A DNA stretch of 64,000 bases from Saccharomyces mikatae IFO 1815 (taxonomy: Eukaryota > Ascomycota > Saccharomycetes > Saccharomycetales > Saccharomycetaceae), in NCBI RefSeq assembly GCF_947241705.1, contig NC_079257.1, forward strand, positions 248,001-312,000, read 5' to 3'. This document shows, one piece after another, positions 53,259 to 63,633 of this stretch. The first letter of the stretch is position 1; each line of letters begins with the position of its first letter. The notes under the pieces are model-generated. The model saw only the letters and a program-made list of their open reading frames with translations. It did not search any database and was not told the origin of the DNA. The translations under genes were made by a program, and so were the position numbers.

Positions 53259-53703
53259 CTCCTCTATGTTTGCTGTGTTTTCTGTAGTTCAAAACTTGCA
53301 CGGCCCTATGTTGCACATAATAAACGTCAATTACAATCACAATAGATACTATAACACTATTTTCTTCTCTTTTCTCGTGGGGTTGTTATAATCATATTTC
53401 CGTTTATTTCCTTTATTATAGGGTTGTAAAATCCTTGTTAGGGCCAAATATTTTAGAAGATCACAAACCCTACGGAAAACCCTGGTCGATTTGTTTACAT
53501 TTTTCTACTTTGGGTATATAGCATCGATTTGGATATTCACATAGCTTCAATTTAGTTCCAATCGAGAATTCGAGGACTCTCCCTTGGAATGGCGCCAGTC
53601 TATTTAATTATCTTTGACATTATTGTTGATAATTCTATTGCCCAGGAGAAGTATAGTTACAAAGTGAATTTAGACCTAAATAATACCGTAACACATAGAA
53701 GAA
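53259..53703. promoter_or_regulatory. SCO1/CHS2 divergent promoter region
   Basis: 445 bp. A forkhead-type TTGTTTAC (GTAAACAA on the other strand) lies at 53491-53498 and a TATATAG at about 53519. CHS2 is a G2/M gene of the CLB2 cluster in S. cerevisiae, so a Fkh2 site is plausible. An ATG at 53589 opens a frame that overlaps the CHS2 start (see findings). Confidence 0.5.
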
Positions 53704-56598
53704 ATGACGAGAAACCCATTCATGGTAGAACCTTCGAGTGGTTCACCCGGTAGACGTGGTGTTTCGAATCTCTCGAGGTTTTATACAAACACAAGTAGTA
53801 ACTCTCGGTGGGCCAATCCGAGTGAGGAGAGTTTAGAAGATGGATATGATCAATCTAATGTTTTCCAGGGCCTTCCAGCATCTCCTTCCAGAGCTGCATT
53901 AAGATATTCGCCAGACCGTCGCCATAGGACTCAGTTCTACCGTGATAGTGCCCATAACTCACCTGTTGCCCCCAACAGGTATGCTGCTAATTTACAAGAG
54001 TCTCCTAAGAGGGCAGGTGAGGCAGTTATAAATCTGAGTGAAGGTAGTAATCTGTACCCTCGCGATAATGCGGACCCACCGGTTGTAGACCCTTACCATC
54101 TTTCACCTCAGCAACATCCTAGTAACAATTTGTTTGGGAGCGGTAGGCTATATTCTCAAAGCTCGAAATATACGATGTCTACTACCTCCACAACGGCACC
54201 TTCCCTGACAGAAGCAGACGATGAAAAGGAAAAATACTTGACCTCGACTACTTCATATGATGACCAGTCTACAATTTTCTCTGCAGATACTTTCAACGAA
54301 ACGAAGTTCGAACTGAATCACCCAACGAGACAGCAGTATGTGAGACGTGCCAATTCGGAGAGCAAAAGAAGAATGGTGTCAGACTTGCCTCCTCCCAGCA
54401 AGAAAAAGGCACTGCTGAAACTAGATAATCCAATACCAAGAGGTTTGCTAGATACTTTGCCGCGGAGAAATTCCCCTGAATTTACAGAAATGAGATATAC
54501 AGCTTGTACTGTTGAACCGGACGATTTTCTCAGAGAAGGTTACACTTTAAGGTTTGCGGAGATGAACAGGGAATGTCAAATTGCCATCTGTATTACTATG
54601 TACAATGAAGACAAGTATTCTCTTGCAAGGACTATCCATTCAATTATGAAAAATGTTGCACATCTTTGCAAGCGAGAGAAATCACATGTCTGGGGTCCCA
54701 ACGGTTGGAAAAAGGTCTCTGTTATTTTGATTAGTGATGGTAGAGCAAAAGTAAACCAGGGATCTCTTGATTACTTAGCTGCCTTGGGTGTCTATCAAGA
54801 AGATATGGCCAAAGCTTCTGTCAATGGTGATCCGGTCAAGGCGCACATTTTTGAATTGACCACTCAGGTCTCGATCAATGCGGATTTGGATTATGTTTCA
54901 AAAGACATTGTTCCCGTTCAATTGGTCTTCTGTCTTAAGGAAGAAAATAAGAAAAAGATCAATTCGCATCGTTGGCTATTCAATGCATTTTGTCCCGTTT
55001 TACAACCTACTGTCGTTACTTTGGTTGATGTTGGTACACGTTTGAACAACACAGCTATTTATAGATTATGGAAGGTTTTTGATATGGATTCAAATGTGGC
55101 TGGCGCCGCTGGTCAGATCAAAACTATGAAAGGGAAATGGGGATTGAAACTATTCAATCCACTAGTCGCATCACAGAATTTTGAATATAAGATATCGAAC
55201 ATCTTAGATAAACCACTAGAAAGTGTTTTCGGTTATATCTCCGTGCTTCCTGGAGCCTTATCCGCTTATAGATATAGGGCTTTGAAAAATCATGAAGACG
55301 GAACTGGGCCTCTTAGATCGTACTTTCTTGGTGAAACTCAAGAAGGTAGAGACCATGATGTCTTCACCGCCAATATGTACTTGGCTGAAGACAGAATTCT
55401 TTGTTGGGAATTGGTCGCCAAGCGAGATGCGAAATGGGTTCTGAAATATGTTAAGGAAGCCACTGGTGAAACAGATGTTCCTGAAGACGTTTCTGAATTT
55501 ATTTCTCAAAGAAGACGTTGGTTGAACGGTGCGATGTTTGCTGCAATTTATGCTCAGTTACATTTCTATCAAATTTGGAAGACTAAACATTCTGTTGTAC
55601 GCAAGTTCTTCCTGCATGTTGAATTTTTTTACCAATTTGTTCAAATGCTTTTTTCTTGGTTTTCTATTGCAAATTTTGTTCTTACTTTCTATTATTTGGC
55701 AGGATCGATGAATTTGATTATCAAACATGGTGAAGCTTTATTTATTTTCTTCAAGTATTTGATCTTTTGTGACTTAGCAAGTTTGTTCATTATCTCCATG
55801 GGTAATAGGCCTCAGGGCGCTAAACATCTATTCATCACGTCTATGGTTATATTGTCTATTTGTGCCACATACTCACTGATTTGTGGGTTTGTATTTGCCT
55901 TCAAGTCATTGGCTTCTGGTACAGAATCACACAAGATCTTTGTTGATATCGTTATCTCATTGCTGTCCACTTACGGTCTCTACTTTTTCTCCTCACTCAT
56001 GTACTTAGATCCATGGCACATGTTTACATCATCTATACAATATTTTTTGACACTTCCTGCTTTTACGTGTACTCTACAAATTTTTGCTTTCTGCAATACG
56101 CACGATGTTTCTTGGGGTACCAAAGGATCCACGCAGGAATCCAAGCAATTGTCCAAGGCCATTGTGGTTCAAGGTCCAGATGGTAAACAGATTGTGGAAA
56201 CAGATTGGCCTCAAGAAGTTGATAAGAAGTTTCTGGAAATCAAAAGCCGTTTGAAGGAACCTGAATTCGAAGAACCAAGCGGTAATGAGAAGCAATCCAA
56301 GAATGATTACTATAGAGACATAAGAACCCGAATTGTGATGATTTGGATGTTATCTAACCTTATATTAATTATGTCCATTATTCAAGTCTTTACCCCTCAA
56401 GATACGGACAATGGCTACTTGATCTTCATTTTATGGTCTGTAGCCGCTTTAGCCGCCTTTAGAGTGGTTGGTTCTATGGCCTTCTTATTCATGAAATACT
56501 TGCGTATGATCGTAAGTTACAGAAATAAAGTGGAAGGCAGTGGCTCCTGGGAATTTTCTAAAATGGACTTATCAAACGTTTTCCACAAGAAGGGCTAG
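53704..56598 (+). CDS. CHS2: Chitin synthase II, primary septum
   Basis: Makes the primary septum at cytokinesis; delivered to the bud neck after mitotic exit. 964 residues against 963. The N-terminal about 220 residues are polar, rich in Ser-Pro ([15 protein letters not shown] and similar), matching the Cdk1-phosphorylated ER-retention region. The GT2 catalytic core follows: [17 protein letters not shown] near 300, then [18 protein letters not shown] and the product-binding QRRRW (about residue 602-606). Several C-terminal membrane helices follow. All key motifs are present. Start: first ATG of the conserved [16 protein letters not shown]. Confidence 0.96.
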   Translation: MTRNPFMVEPSSGSPGRRGVSNLSRFYTNTSSNSRWANPSEESLEDGYDQSNVFQGLPASPSRAALRYSPDRRHRTQFYRDSAHNSPVAPNRYAANLQESPKRAGEAVINLSEGSNLYPRDNADPPVVDPYHLSPQQHPSNNLFGSGRLYSQSSKYTMSTTSTTAPSLTEADDEKEKYLTSTTSYDDQSTIFSADTFNETKFELNHPTRQQYVRRANSESKRRMVSDLPPPSKKKALLKLDNPIPRGLLDTLPRRNSPEFTEMRYTACTVEPDDFLREGYTLRFAEMNRECQIAICITMYNEDKYSLARTIHSIMKNVAHLCKREKSHVWGPNGWKKVSVILISDGRAKVNQGSLDYLAALGVYQEDMAKASVNGDPVKAHIFELTTQVSINADLDYVSKDIVPVQLVFCLKEENKKKINSHRWLFNAFCPVLQPTVVTLVDVGTRLNNTAIYRLWKVFDMDSNVAGAAGQIKTMKGKWGLKLFNPLVASQNFEYKISNILDKPLESVFGYISVLPGALSAYRYRALKNHEDGTGPLRSYFLGETQEGRDHDVFTANMYLAEDRILCWELVAKRDAKWVLKYVKEATGETDVPEDVSEFISQRRRWLNGAMFAAIYAQLHFYQIWKTKHSVVRKFFLHVEFFYQFVQMLFSWFSIANFVLTFYYLAGSMNLIIKHGEALFIFFKYLIFCDLASLFIISMGNRPQGAKHLFITSMVILSICATYSLICGFVFAFKSLASGTESHKIFVDIVISLLSTYGLYFFSSLMYLDPWHMFTSSIQYFLTLPAFTCTLQIFAFCNTHDVSWGTKGSTQESKQLSKAIVVQGPDGKQIVETDWPQEVDKKFLEIKSRLKEPEFEEPSGNEKQSKNDYYRDIRTRIVMIWMLSNLILIMSIIQVFTPQDTDNGYLIFILWSVAALAAFRVVGSMAFLFMKYLRMIVSYRNKVEGSGSWEFSKMDLSNVFHKKG

Positions 56599-57386
56599 TG
56601 CAGCTCATTATTTTTCGGTTTACTATTCTAATTTCTTCTTACTTCTCGTCCTTTTTTCAATGATGCACCGGTTATAATAAACCATTCAAGTTTTAAGGTA
56701 CTTTTGACATTTCTCGTCTACACTTTTTCATATAATATTTACATTTCAATACCAAGTACAATGTAGCGTAACATAATGTTCTTTTATTTTACCTCATGAC
56801 CTCGCTTTTCTCCTCATAAAGTCTTCTCACAGAACTAAATGACATAAAATTCCTTGACCGTCGTTCAGCGGAAGTTGAGCATTAAAAGGGTTTGGGTATT
56901 CTTCAATTATCAACACATCTTTTAAAATGTAATAAAAAATAACATTAAGAAGATTGTTCTTATGTTCTACATTCTCTCGATTCTTGACCGGAGAGCGTCA
57001 TCATAATATTGCTTTTTACAGACATCGAAGCACAAAGCTGCTCTTGATAACGCCAAAGAATGTAAACAGTCAAGTTTAGTTTCAATAACCACCAATAGTA
57101 GGTAAGTTAGATACAGATTAGAAACTTTGATTCGATATTTAGAGAGCGTATAGCACTTATTCGCAAGAAACGTTCGTCACGTGACAAATAACCAATGAGC
57201 GGTGAGCAACTACGCAGCGTACCCGGACCGCAATAACGATTAAGGACAGACCAGAAAGGGAGATGCTTAGTTGATTATCATTTCAGTTGAAGAAGACGAA
57301 GAGGAAATCACTAACGCTGAAGAGTTGTAGTTAATTTCAAGCGAAACAATCGAAGAGGAGTAGTACCATTATTTTTGTTAGCAGTC
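56599..57386. other. CHS2-ATP3 intergenic region
   Basis: 788 bp with the CHS2 3' end and the ATP3 promoter; no gene. The Cbf1 and CCAAT elements near 57180 are listed separately. A four-codon upstream frame (ATG CTT AGT TGA) sits at 57263-57274. Confidence 0.6.
57177..57196 (+). promoter_or_regulatory. ATP3 promoter: Cbf1 E-box and CCAAT (Hap) box
   Basis: TCACGTGA at 57177-57184, within the palindrome GTCACGTGAC, fits the Cbf1 site. CCAAT at 57192-57196 fits the Hap2/3/4/5 site. They are 190-210 bp upstream of the ATG. Both factors act on respiratory genes, fitting an ATP-synthase subunit. Confidence 0.65.
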
Positions 57387-58322
57387 ATGTTGTCGAGAAT
57401 TGTATCTAACAGTGTAACGCGCTCTGTGATGTGCCACCAAGCACAAGTGGGTATTCTTTACAAGACCAACCCTGTAAGAACTTACGCTACTTTGAAAGAA
57501 GTGGAAATGCGTTTGAAATCCATTAAGAATATTGAGAAGATTACGAAAACTATGAAGATTGTTGCATCTACAAGATTGAGTAAAGCTGAAAAGGCCAAAA
57601 TTTCCGCAAAGAAGATGGATGAAGCTGAGCAGTTATTCTATAAGAACGCCCAAACAAAAAATTTGGATGTCGAAGCCACCGAAGGGGCTTCTCCTAGAGA
57701 GTTGATTGTTGCTATTACATCGGATAAGGGACTGTGTGGTTCGATCCACTCTCAATTGGCTAAAGCTGTGAGAAGACATCTGAACGAACAACCAAACGCC
57801 GATATCGTTACCATCGGTGATAAGATCAAAATGCAGCTTTTGAGAACTCATCCTGACAACATTAAATTGTCGATCAACGGTATTGGTAAGGATGCCCCAA
57901 CCTTTCAAGAATCAGCTTTAATTGCGGATAAATTATTGAGTGTCATGAAAGCCGGCACTTATCCAAAGATTTCCATCTTCTACAATGACCCGGTTTCTTC
58001 TCTGTCCTTTGAACCTTCTGAAAAACCGATCTTTAACGCAAAGACCATTGAACAATCTCCATCCTTCGGCAAATTTGAAATTGATACAGATGCGAATGTT
58101 CCAAGAGATTTATTTGAATACACTTTGGCTAACCAAATGTTGACAGCAATGGCTCAAGGTTACGCTGCTGAAATTTCTGCCAGGAGAAACGCTATGGACA
58201 ATGCTTCCAAGAATGCTGGTGATATGATTAACCGTTACTCTATCTTGTATAACAGAACAAGACAAGCTGTCATTACTAATGAATTGGTTGATATTATTAC
58301 CGGTGCTTCCTCTTTGGGTTGA
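57387..58322 (+). CDS. ATP3: ATP synthase F1 gamma subunit, mitochondrial
   Basis: Central rotor shaft of F1, coupling proton flow in Fo to catalysis in the alpha3-beta3 ring. I start at the ATG of MLSRIVSNSVTRSV (311 residues as in S. cerevisiae); the frame extends four codons upstream only to a TTG. A basic, Ser-rich presequence of about 33 residues is cleaved before ATLKEVEMRLKSI. The long N-terminal helix (RLKSIKNIEKITKTMKIVASTRL), the ITSDKGLCGSIHSQ segment and the C-terminal helix with AEISARRNAMDNASKNAGDMI are intact. Almost all substitutions relative to S. cerevisiae are in the presequence and residues 95-105. Confidence 0.97.
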   Translation: MLSRIVSNSVTRSVMCHQAQVGILYKTNPVRTYATLKEVEMRLKSIKNIEKITKTMKIVASTRLSKAEKAKISAKKMDEAEQLFYKNAQTKNLDVEATEGASPRELIVAITSDKGLCGSIHSQLAKAVRRHLNEQPNADIVTIGDKIKMQLLRTHPDNIKLSINGIGKDAPTFQESALIADKLLSVMKAGTYPKISIFYNDPVSSLSFEPSEKPIFNAKTIEQSPSFGKFEIDTDANVPRDLFEYTLANQMLTAMAQGYAAEISARRNAMDNASKNAGDMINRYSILYNRTRQAVITNELVDIITGASSLG

Positions 58323-58746
58323 AGAAAAATTTTCCCTGCATTGCCTCCTTATTTGACGTTGTTTTTGTAGAACATGAAACGAATTTTGACTTGATGAGAC
58401 AAAGTACATATCTAAAGAAAAATAATAAGTACTAAACACTACTATATATTCAGGTAAAATACAAAAAGCTAAAACTTTTTCAAAACTTTTTTTTTTGGAG
58501 TTCTCTCCATTTTTGTTTTTCCCTATTTTAACCCATAATAGTTTCATGTATGTGTCAGTTAAAAGATACAGCTGATACAGTGATGAAACCGATCAAAAAA
58601 ATGAAAGTGATATATAACTTCATACAAATAAAAAAGCCTTTAATAAATGCCCCAGAAGTATCTATCATCAGTTTTTTCTGTGTCTTGGATTTCTGCCTGT
58701 CATTTAGTAGAACAATAAAAACAAACAAGCCAAGACAAAAAAAAAT
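58323..58746. promoter_or_regulatory. FIG1 promoter with pheromone-response-like elements
   Basis: 424 bp between ATP3 and FIG1. Three ATGAAAC cores are present: TGAAACG at 58375-58381, TGAAACT on the minus strand at 58540-58546, and TGAAACC at 58584-58590. The Ste12 consensus is ATGAAACA. None is a perfect PRE, but the cluster fits the strong pheromone induction of FIG1 in S. cerevisiae. A T-run and poly-A tracts occupy the rest. Confidence 0.55.
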
Positions 58747-59643
58747 ATGGTCGCTATCTCGATGATTTGGTTTTTCACCAAACGTATGCCCAGAATATTT
58801 GCATTAATCTTCAATTTAATTTCGATCTTTCTTTTGATATTTCTTCTGATCGGCTGCTACAATCCATCAAATCAATCAACCTTCTTAGTCAAATATAAAT
58901 TTGATGACAATTCACCCTTTTATTCTATCATAGAAAAGTCATATGAAAACTCAAATATAACTTTGGGTCTGGAGGAAGTCATTATAAGATCCGGCTACAT
59001 GGGTGTTTGTATTGATAATATTCCTTCTCAATATAGCATATACAATAATATGACTACATCGTCCAATAGAATCTGTTATCCAAGGAAGGATTTAAGCTCC
59101 GTTCCCCTGTATAAAGATTTGGAAATTCAACTTTCCAATATTGCGTCTTCCAATTCTAAAGCTCAGTCAAGCGTTATCCTAAACATTTTGAAATTAGCTC
59201 AATTAACATCAGTTAACGTCGTACATCCCTACGTTCTGATGGCAACCATAATATTGACAATTTTAATGTTCTTACTGATCCTATACGTAACCATTCCTAA
59301 GATACCATTTAAACTGGTAATTAATAAGTTTCTTTTACTGTTAAGTCCAACTTTAGTTTTGACGTGGGGAATCGGTGCCATGTGGACACATGTGGGTATA
59401 AATGCAAGTCATAGATTGGTTCCGTCGTCAAGTATGAATATACTTGCTGTGAAGAAGGGTAAGAAAGCAGCAACAATGGCATGGTTTGGTTTTGCATTCA
59501 TACTTCTAGATAGCGTGATTTTATGGCTGATATATTTGAGAGATAGAAAAAGCTTGAAAGAAGAAATCGATAATGTTCCATGTAGACAGAATAGATATAA
59601 CAACTATTCTTCGGATTCGTCCACACTACACTCCAAAGTATAG
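58747..59643 (+). CDS. FIG1: Fig1, mating-induced Ca2+ influx protein
   Basis: Claudin-like membrane protein induced by mating pheromone; supports low-affinity calcium uptake and cell fusion. 298 residues as in S. cerevisiae. Four membrane segments are visible, at about residues 17-37, 160-182, 195-215 and 243-263. The large first extracellular loop contains N-glycosylation sequons (NNMT and others) and the Fig1 signature GYMGVC followed by a second Cys in RICYPR. The C-terminal tail is cytosolic, Ser/Asn-rich, ending SSTLHSKV. The start ATG is conserved (MVAISMIWFFTKR). Confidence 0.95.
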   Translation: MVAISMIWFFTKRMPRIFALIFNLISIFLLIFLLIGCYNPSNQSTFLVKYKFDDNSPFYSIIEKSYENSNITLGLEEVIIRSGYMGVCIDNIPSQYSIYNNMTTSSNRICYPRKDLSSVPLYKDLEIQLSNIASSNSKAQSSVILNILKLAQLTSVNVVHPYVLMATIILTILMFLLILYVTIPKIPFKLVINKFLLLLSPTLVLTWGIGAMWTHVGINASHRLVPSSSMNILAVKKGKKAATMAWFGFAFILLDSVILWLIYLRDRKSLKEEIDNVPCRQNRYNNYSSDSSTLHSKV

Positions 59644-60039
59644 GTTTACTCTACATATAGATATACAACTTTTTACTAGATGTTTTAACAGGCCCCGAAT
59701 TGAAAAGAAAAAGATTGAGGTGTCTCAATTAGTGAAAAATTAATATAATCAGATTTTATTTAAGCCTGTTTGGAGTTGGGCAATCGACTTAGAGTAGAAA
59801 GAGGAATGCCCAACCCAAGCAGGATTTGTTACGTTTTTTTATTTGGTGTCACTATAATGAGCAACTCGAATAATAAAGCGGGTTTTTCGCGAAATGGAAC
59901 AAAGCTTTATGGAATTTTTCTTGAATACTAATTCTAAGGCAAAATAAGGTACCTTAAAGTCTTGAGCTAAAAATATAAGTTCAAACTATCCAAGCAACAA
60001 ATTTTTGCTTAACCATCAGTAAGCTACAAAAGAGTGGTC
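59644..60039. other. FIG1-FAT1 spacer
   Basis: 396 bp containing the FIG1 3' end and the FAT1 promoter. No specific regulatory site is assigned and there is no gene. Confidence 0.55.
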
Positions 60040-62049
60040 ATGTCTCCCATACAGGTTGTTTTCTTTGTTTTATCAAGGATTTTCGTATTATTCTTTAGGT
60101 TAATTAAGGTAATTATTACCCCTATTCAGAAGTCATTGGGTTACTTATTTGGTGATTATCTGGAAGACTTAGATCGTAAATACAGGTTCAAGGAGGATTG
60201 GTACATTATCCCTTACTTTTTAAAGAGTGTGTTTTGTTATATTATTGATGTGAGAAGGCATAGATTTCAAAACTGGTATTTGTTCATTAAACAGGTGAAA
60301 CAAAATGGTGAGCACTTAGCTATTAGCTACACCCGTCCTATGGCTGAAAAGGGCGAATTTCAACTCGAAACATTTACCTATGCTGAAACCTATAACATAG
60401 TTTTGAGGTTATCTCATATTTTGCATTTTGACTATAATGTTCAAGCCGGTGACCACGTGGCAATTGATTGTACCAATAAGCCCCTTTTCGTATTTCTATG
60501 GCTTTCTTTATGGAACATTGGTGCGATACCAGCTTTCTTAAACTATAATACTAAGGGTACTCCGTTGGTTCACTCTTTAAAGATTTCTGATATTACACAA
60601 GTGTTCATTGACCCTGATGCCAGTGATCCGATCAAAGAATCAGAAGAGGGGATAAAAAATGCACTTCCTGGAGTCAAATTAAACTATATTGAAGAACAAG
60701 ATTTAATGCATGAACTTCTAAACTCGCAATCACCCGAATTCTTACAACAGGACTCCATTAGGACGCCATCAGACTTGACCGATTTCAAACCTTCTATGTT
60801 GATCTATACATCTGGAACAACAGGTTTACCGAAGTCCGCTATTATGTCTTGGAGAAAATCTTCCGTAGGCTGTCAAGTTTTTGGTCATGTTTTACATATG
60901 TCCAATGAAAGCACTGTTTTCACAGCCATGCCACTATTCCATTCTACTGCTGCCTTACTAGGTGCATGCGCCATTCTATCCCACGGTGGTTGTCTTGCTT
61001 TATCGCATAAGTTCTCTGCAAGTACATTTTGGAAGCAGGTTTATTTAACAGGGGCTACCCATATTCAATATGTCGGAGAAGTCTGTAGATACCTTTTACA
61101 TACTCCGATTTCCAAGTATGAAAAGATGCATAAGGTTAAGGTTGCTTATGGTAATGGTTTAAGACCTGACATCTGGCAGGATTTTAGGAAGAGGTTCAAT
61201 ATAGAAGTTATTGGCGAATTTTATGGGGCGACCGAAGCTCCTTTCGCAACAACTACTTTTCAAAAGGGTGATTTTGGAGTTGGTGCTTGCAGGAACTATG
61301 GTACCATCATTCAGTGGTTTTTGTCGTTCCAACAAACATTGGTAAGAATGGATCCAAATGACGACTCTGTTATATATAGAAATTCTAAGGGTTTCTGTGA
61401 AGTGGCCCCAGTTGGCGAACCAGGTGAAATGTTGATGAGAATCTTTTTTCCTAGAAAACCAGAAACTTCTTTCCAAGGTTATCTTGGAAATGCGAAAGAG
61501 ACAAAATCGAAGGTTGTGAGAAATGTTTTTAGGCGTGGCGATGCTTGGTATAGATGTGGTGACTTATTAAAAGCAGATGAAAATGGATTGTGGTATTTTC
61601 TTGACAGAATGGGCGATACTTTCAGATGGAAATCTGAAAATGTTTCCACTACTGAAGTAGAAGATCAATTAACAGCCAGTAACAAAAAACTATATGCTCA
61701 CGTTCTTGTAGTTGGTATTAAAGTACCCAAGTATGAAGGGAGAGCCGGGTTTGCGGTTATTAAATTAACTGACAATTCTCTTGACATTTCTACCAAGACT
61801 AAACTATTAAATGACTCCTTGAGCCGTATAAATCTACCGTCTTATGCTCTACCTTTATTTGTCAAATTTGTTGATGAAATCAAAATGACCGATAATCATA
61901 AGATCTTAAAGAAGCTTTATAGAGAGCAGAAATTACCAAAGGGTTTAGACGGTAATGACACTATATTTTGGCTCAAGAATTATAAGCGTTATGAAGTTTT
62001 GACAACCGCTGATTGGGAAGCTATCGATGCTCAAACAATTAAATTATAG
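60040..62049 (+). CDS. FAT1: Fat1, very-long-chain fatty acyl-CoA synthetase / fatty acid transporter
   Basis: Membrane protein of the FATP/ACSVL family, importing long-chain fatty acids and activating very-long-chain ones; located at the plasma membrane, ER, lipid droplets and peroxisomes. I start at the ATG of MSPIQVVFFVLS (669 residues as in the orthologue); two more codons upstream lead only to a GTG. A hydrophobic N-terminal segment (about 3-30) precedes the AMP-binding domain with the P-loop YTSGTTGLPKSA near residue 255. The FATP/VLACS motif, with RCGDLL, LDRMGDTFRWKSEN and the catalytic-face residues, is near 505-535. The C-terminal IKL resembles a weak PTS1 signal. Confidence 0.96.
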   Translation: MSPIQVVFFVLSRIFVLFFRLIKVIITPIQKSLGYLFGDYLEDLDRKYRFKEDWYIIPYFLKSVFCYIIDVRRHRFQNWYLFIKQVKQNGEHLAISYTRPMAEKGEFQLETFTYAETYNIVLRLSHILHFDYNVQAGDHVAIDCTNKPLFVFLWLSLWNIGAIPAFLNYNTKGTPLVHSLKISDITQVFIDPDASDPIKESEEGIKNALPGVKLNYIEEQDLMHELLNSQSPEFLQQDSIRTPSDLTDFKPSMLIYTSGTTGLPKSAIMSWRKSSVGCQVFGHVLHMSNESTVFTAMPLFHSTAALLGACAILSHGGCLALSHKFSASTFWKQVYLTGATHIQYVGEVCRYLLHTPISKYEKMHKVKVAYGNGLRPDIWQDFRKRFNIEVIGEFYGATEAPFATTTFQKGDFGVGACRNYGTIIQWFLSFQQTLVRMDPNDDSVIYRNSKGFCEVAPVGEPGEMLMRIFFPRKPETSFQGYLGNAKETKSKVVRNVFRRGDAWYRCGDLLKADENGLWYFLDRMGDTFRWKSENVSTTEVEDQLTASNKKLYAHVLVVGIKVPKYEGRAGFAVIKLTDNSLDISTKTKLLNDSLSRINLPSYALPLFVKFVDEIKMTDNHKILKKLYREQKLPKGLDGNDTIFWLKNYKRYEVLTTADWEAIDAQTIKL

Positions 62050-62169
62050 TTTGATGTTTTTCATGTGGGGATGCGATATTTTTATATTTAAAAGCATTAG
62101 TGATAAATAAAAGAACAACAATATCATATCTTGATATATAGATGAAAAAAAGTAAAATATTATTTATGA

Positions 62170-63366
62170 TTAATATGAAAAAAAAGAAAAGATTTTATAA
62201 GCCAGCCAGATTATCGTCAAAGCTGGTAATATTAAAACCTCGATTAATTCAATACGGTTAATCTTAAAACTATCGGTAACAGAATGATTTGTTTCAACAT
62301 CACTTACGAATGATCCCGTGGAATAGTATTTTTCCATCAAAGCATCTTTATCACTCCAAATGTTATACAGCCATTCCGAAAATTCATTCTCATCTTCTAA
62401 GGGAATATCTTTGACATTAAAAGCTCTGATATGAATATCAACTAATTTGGGGTATTTTCCTTCTAAAAATATACTCTTCAATCCATATATTTGTTCACCA
62501 TATTCTTTTTGTTTGACACCTGAGTAGCCAATTGTGATGTCATAAAGATTTCCAATGCTTGGCTTCAGCTTTTGTAGCGAAAATCTCAAGCCCGTAGAAT
62601 GAGGCAATAGTATATTCTTAAAAGCTTTTTTTCCTACTTTAGCAGCGTATTTGGCACTCTTTTGTCGGGTGTCGGCACTGAGGTTTGTACCTTCAGGGAA
62701 CAGGATTAGATTGTACGGCCAATGAATTTGTTCTGGGTCAGTAATCTCTGGATTCCATATACTCTCACCTTCCTCATTTATACGTTCAGGGGACTTCCCG
62801 GCAAGTGACCCGATGCCCCTTGCATTCGAGTCAAGTCCAGCAAGGCTATTGCTTAGGGTTATTTTATCTTGAGCCCATTTCCTACTCATAAAAATGAAAT
62901 TATAGTTTCTCATACCGAAACCAAGAATAGGGATAGATGCTAATGACTTTTTCAGGATGATGAATACATTGGCCCCGAAGTCCGATGTATAGGCTAGCCA
63001 CCATAGAAATATCCAATCCGTATATATTTGGTGATTACAAATAGCCACAGAATTGGATTTTAAATGAGAGAAAATTCTATCTTTCTTTAAGTCCTTGAAA
63101 AAAGTGCCTTTGGGAACACTGGAGTTTTCAGTGGTGATTCTCACAGCAGATGGTGCGACCACATGCAAAATGGATGATACCAAGACAATGAATAGCCTTT
63201 TGGTTTTATTAAGACCAATTTGTTTCTTCACTCTATTTTTACAATAGAGAGTTTTATAGGTGATTTGAAGAAACAGAAGAATTAGACATCCCTGGAAGAA
63301 TACTAATAAAGAAATACCTGGAACGACAACTTTTCTAATTTTATGGGTTATTTTTTGACGCAGCAT
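62170..63366 (-). CDS. CST26: Cst26/Psi1, acyltransferase remodelling phosphatidylinositol
   Basis: Putative sn-1 lysophosphatidylinositol acyltransferase that puts stearate into PI; ER and lipid droplets. 398 residues against 397. An N-terminal hydrophobic segment (about 14-38) and a second segment precede the PlsC domain. The catalytic HX4D is N-H-Q-I-Y-T-D-W near residue 112; the substrate motif FPEGTNLS is near 225. A C-terminal hydrophobic segment ends the protein. The start ATG is conserved. It is convergent with FAT1, with about 120 bp between stops, and followed upstream by QDR3. Confidence 0.94.
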   Translation of the reverse strand: MLRQKITHKIRKVVVPGISLLVFFQGCLILLFLQITYKTLYCKNRVKKQIGLNKTKRLFIVLVSSILHVVAPSAVRITTENSSVPKGTFFKDLKKDRIFSHLKSNSVAICNHQIYTDWIFLWWLAYTSDFGANVFIILKKSLASIPILGFGMRNYNFIFMSRKWAQDKITLSNSLAGLDSNARGIGSLAGKSPERINEEGESIWNPEITDPEQIHWPYNLILFPEGTNLSADTRQKSAKYAAKVGKKAFKNILLPHSTGLRFSLQKLKPSIGNLYDITIGYSGVKQKEYGEQIYGLKSIFLEGKYPKLVDIHIRAFNVKDIPLEDENEFSEWLYNIWSDKDALMEKYYSTGSFVSDVETNHSVTDSFKINRIELIEVLILPALTIIWLAYKIFSFFSY

Positions 63367-63633
63367 CAGCTTTTTGGGCTTTGGCTAGCTAATTAGAATA
63401 CCAATGAACCTTACTATACCCTTTCTTGTTGGCTGGTGTTACTTAAATGATCATTCGCATTTAATTTTTTTTGGTGAGTTTTTCCGCCTCGTGAGAAATT
63501 GAACATCACTAAAATAACTTGCAGCACAACAATGATTCACTATAAACTAAATTAAACTATGTGTATGCATCATCTGATGAAATTTTCTAGAATGAAAAGA
63601 ATTACGCTTCCTTTTTTCTTTTCAATTGTAAGC
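63367..63633. other. CST26 promoter / QDR3 3' region
   Basis: 267 bp between two leftward genes; no feature seen. Confidence 0.5.
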
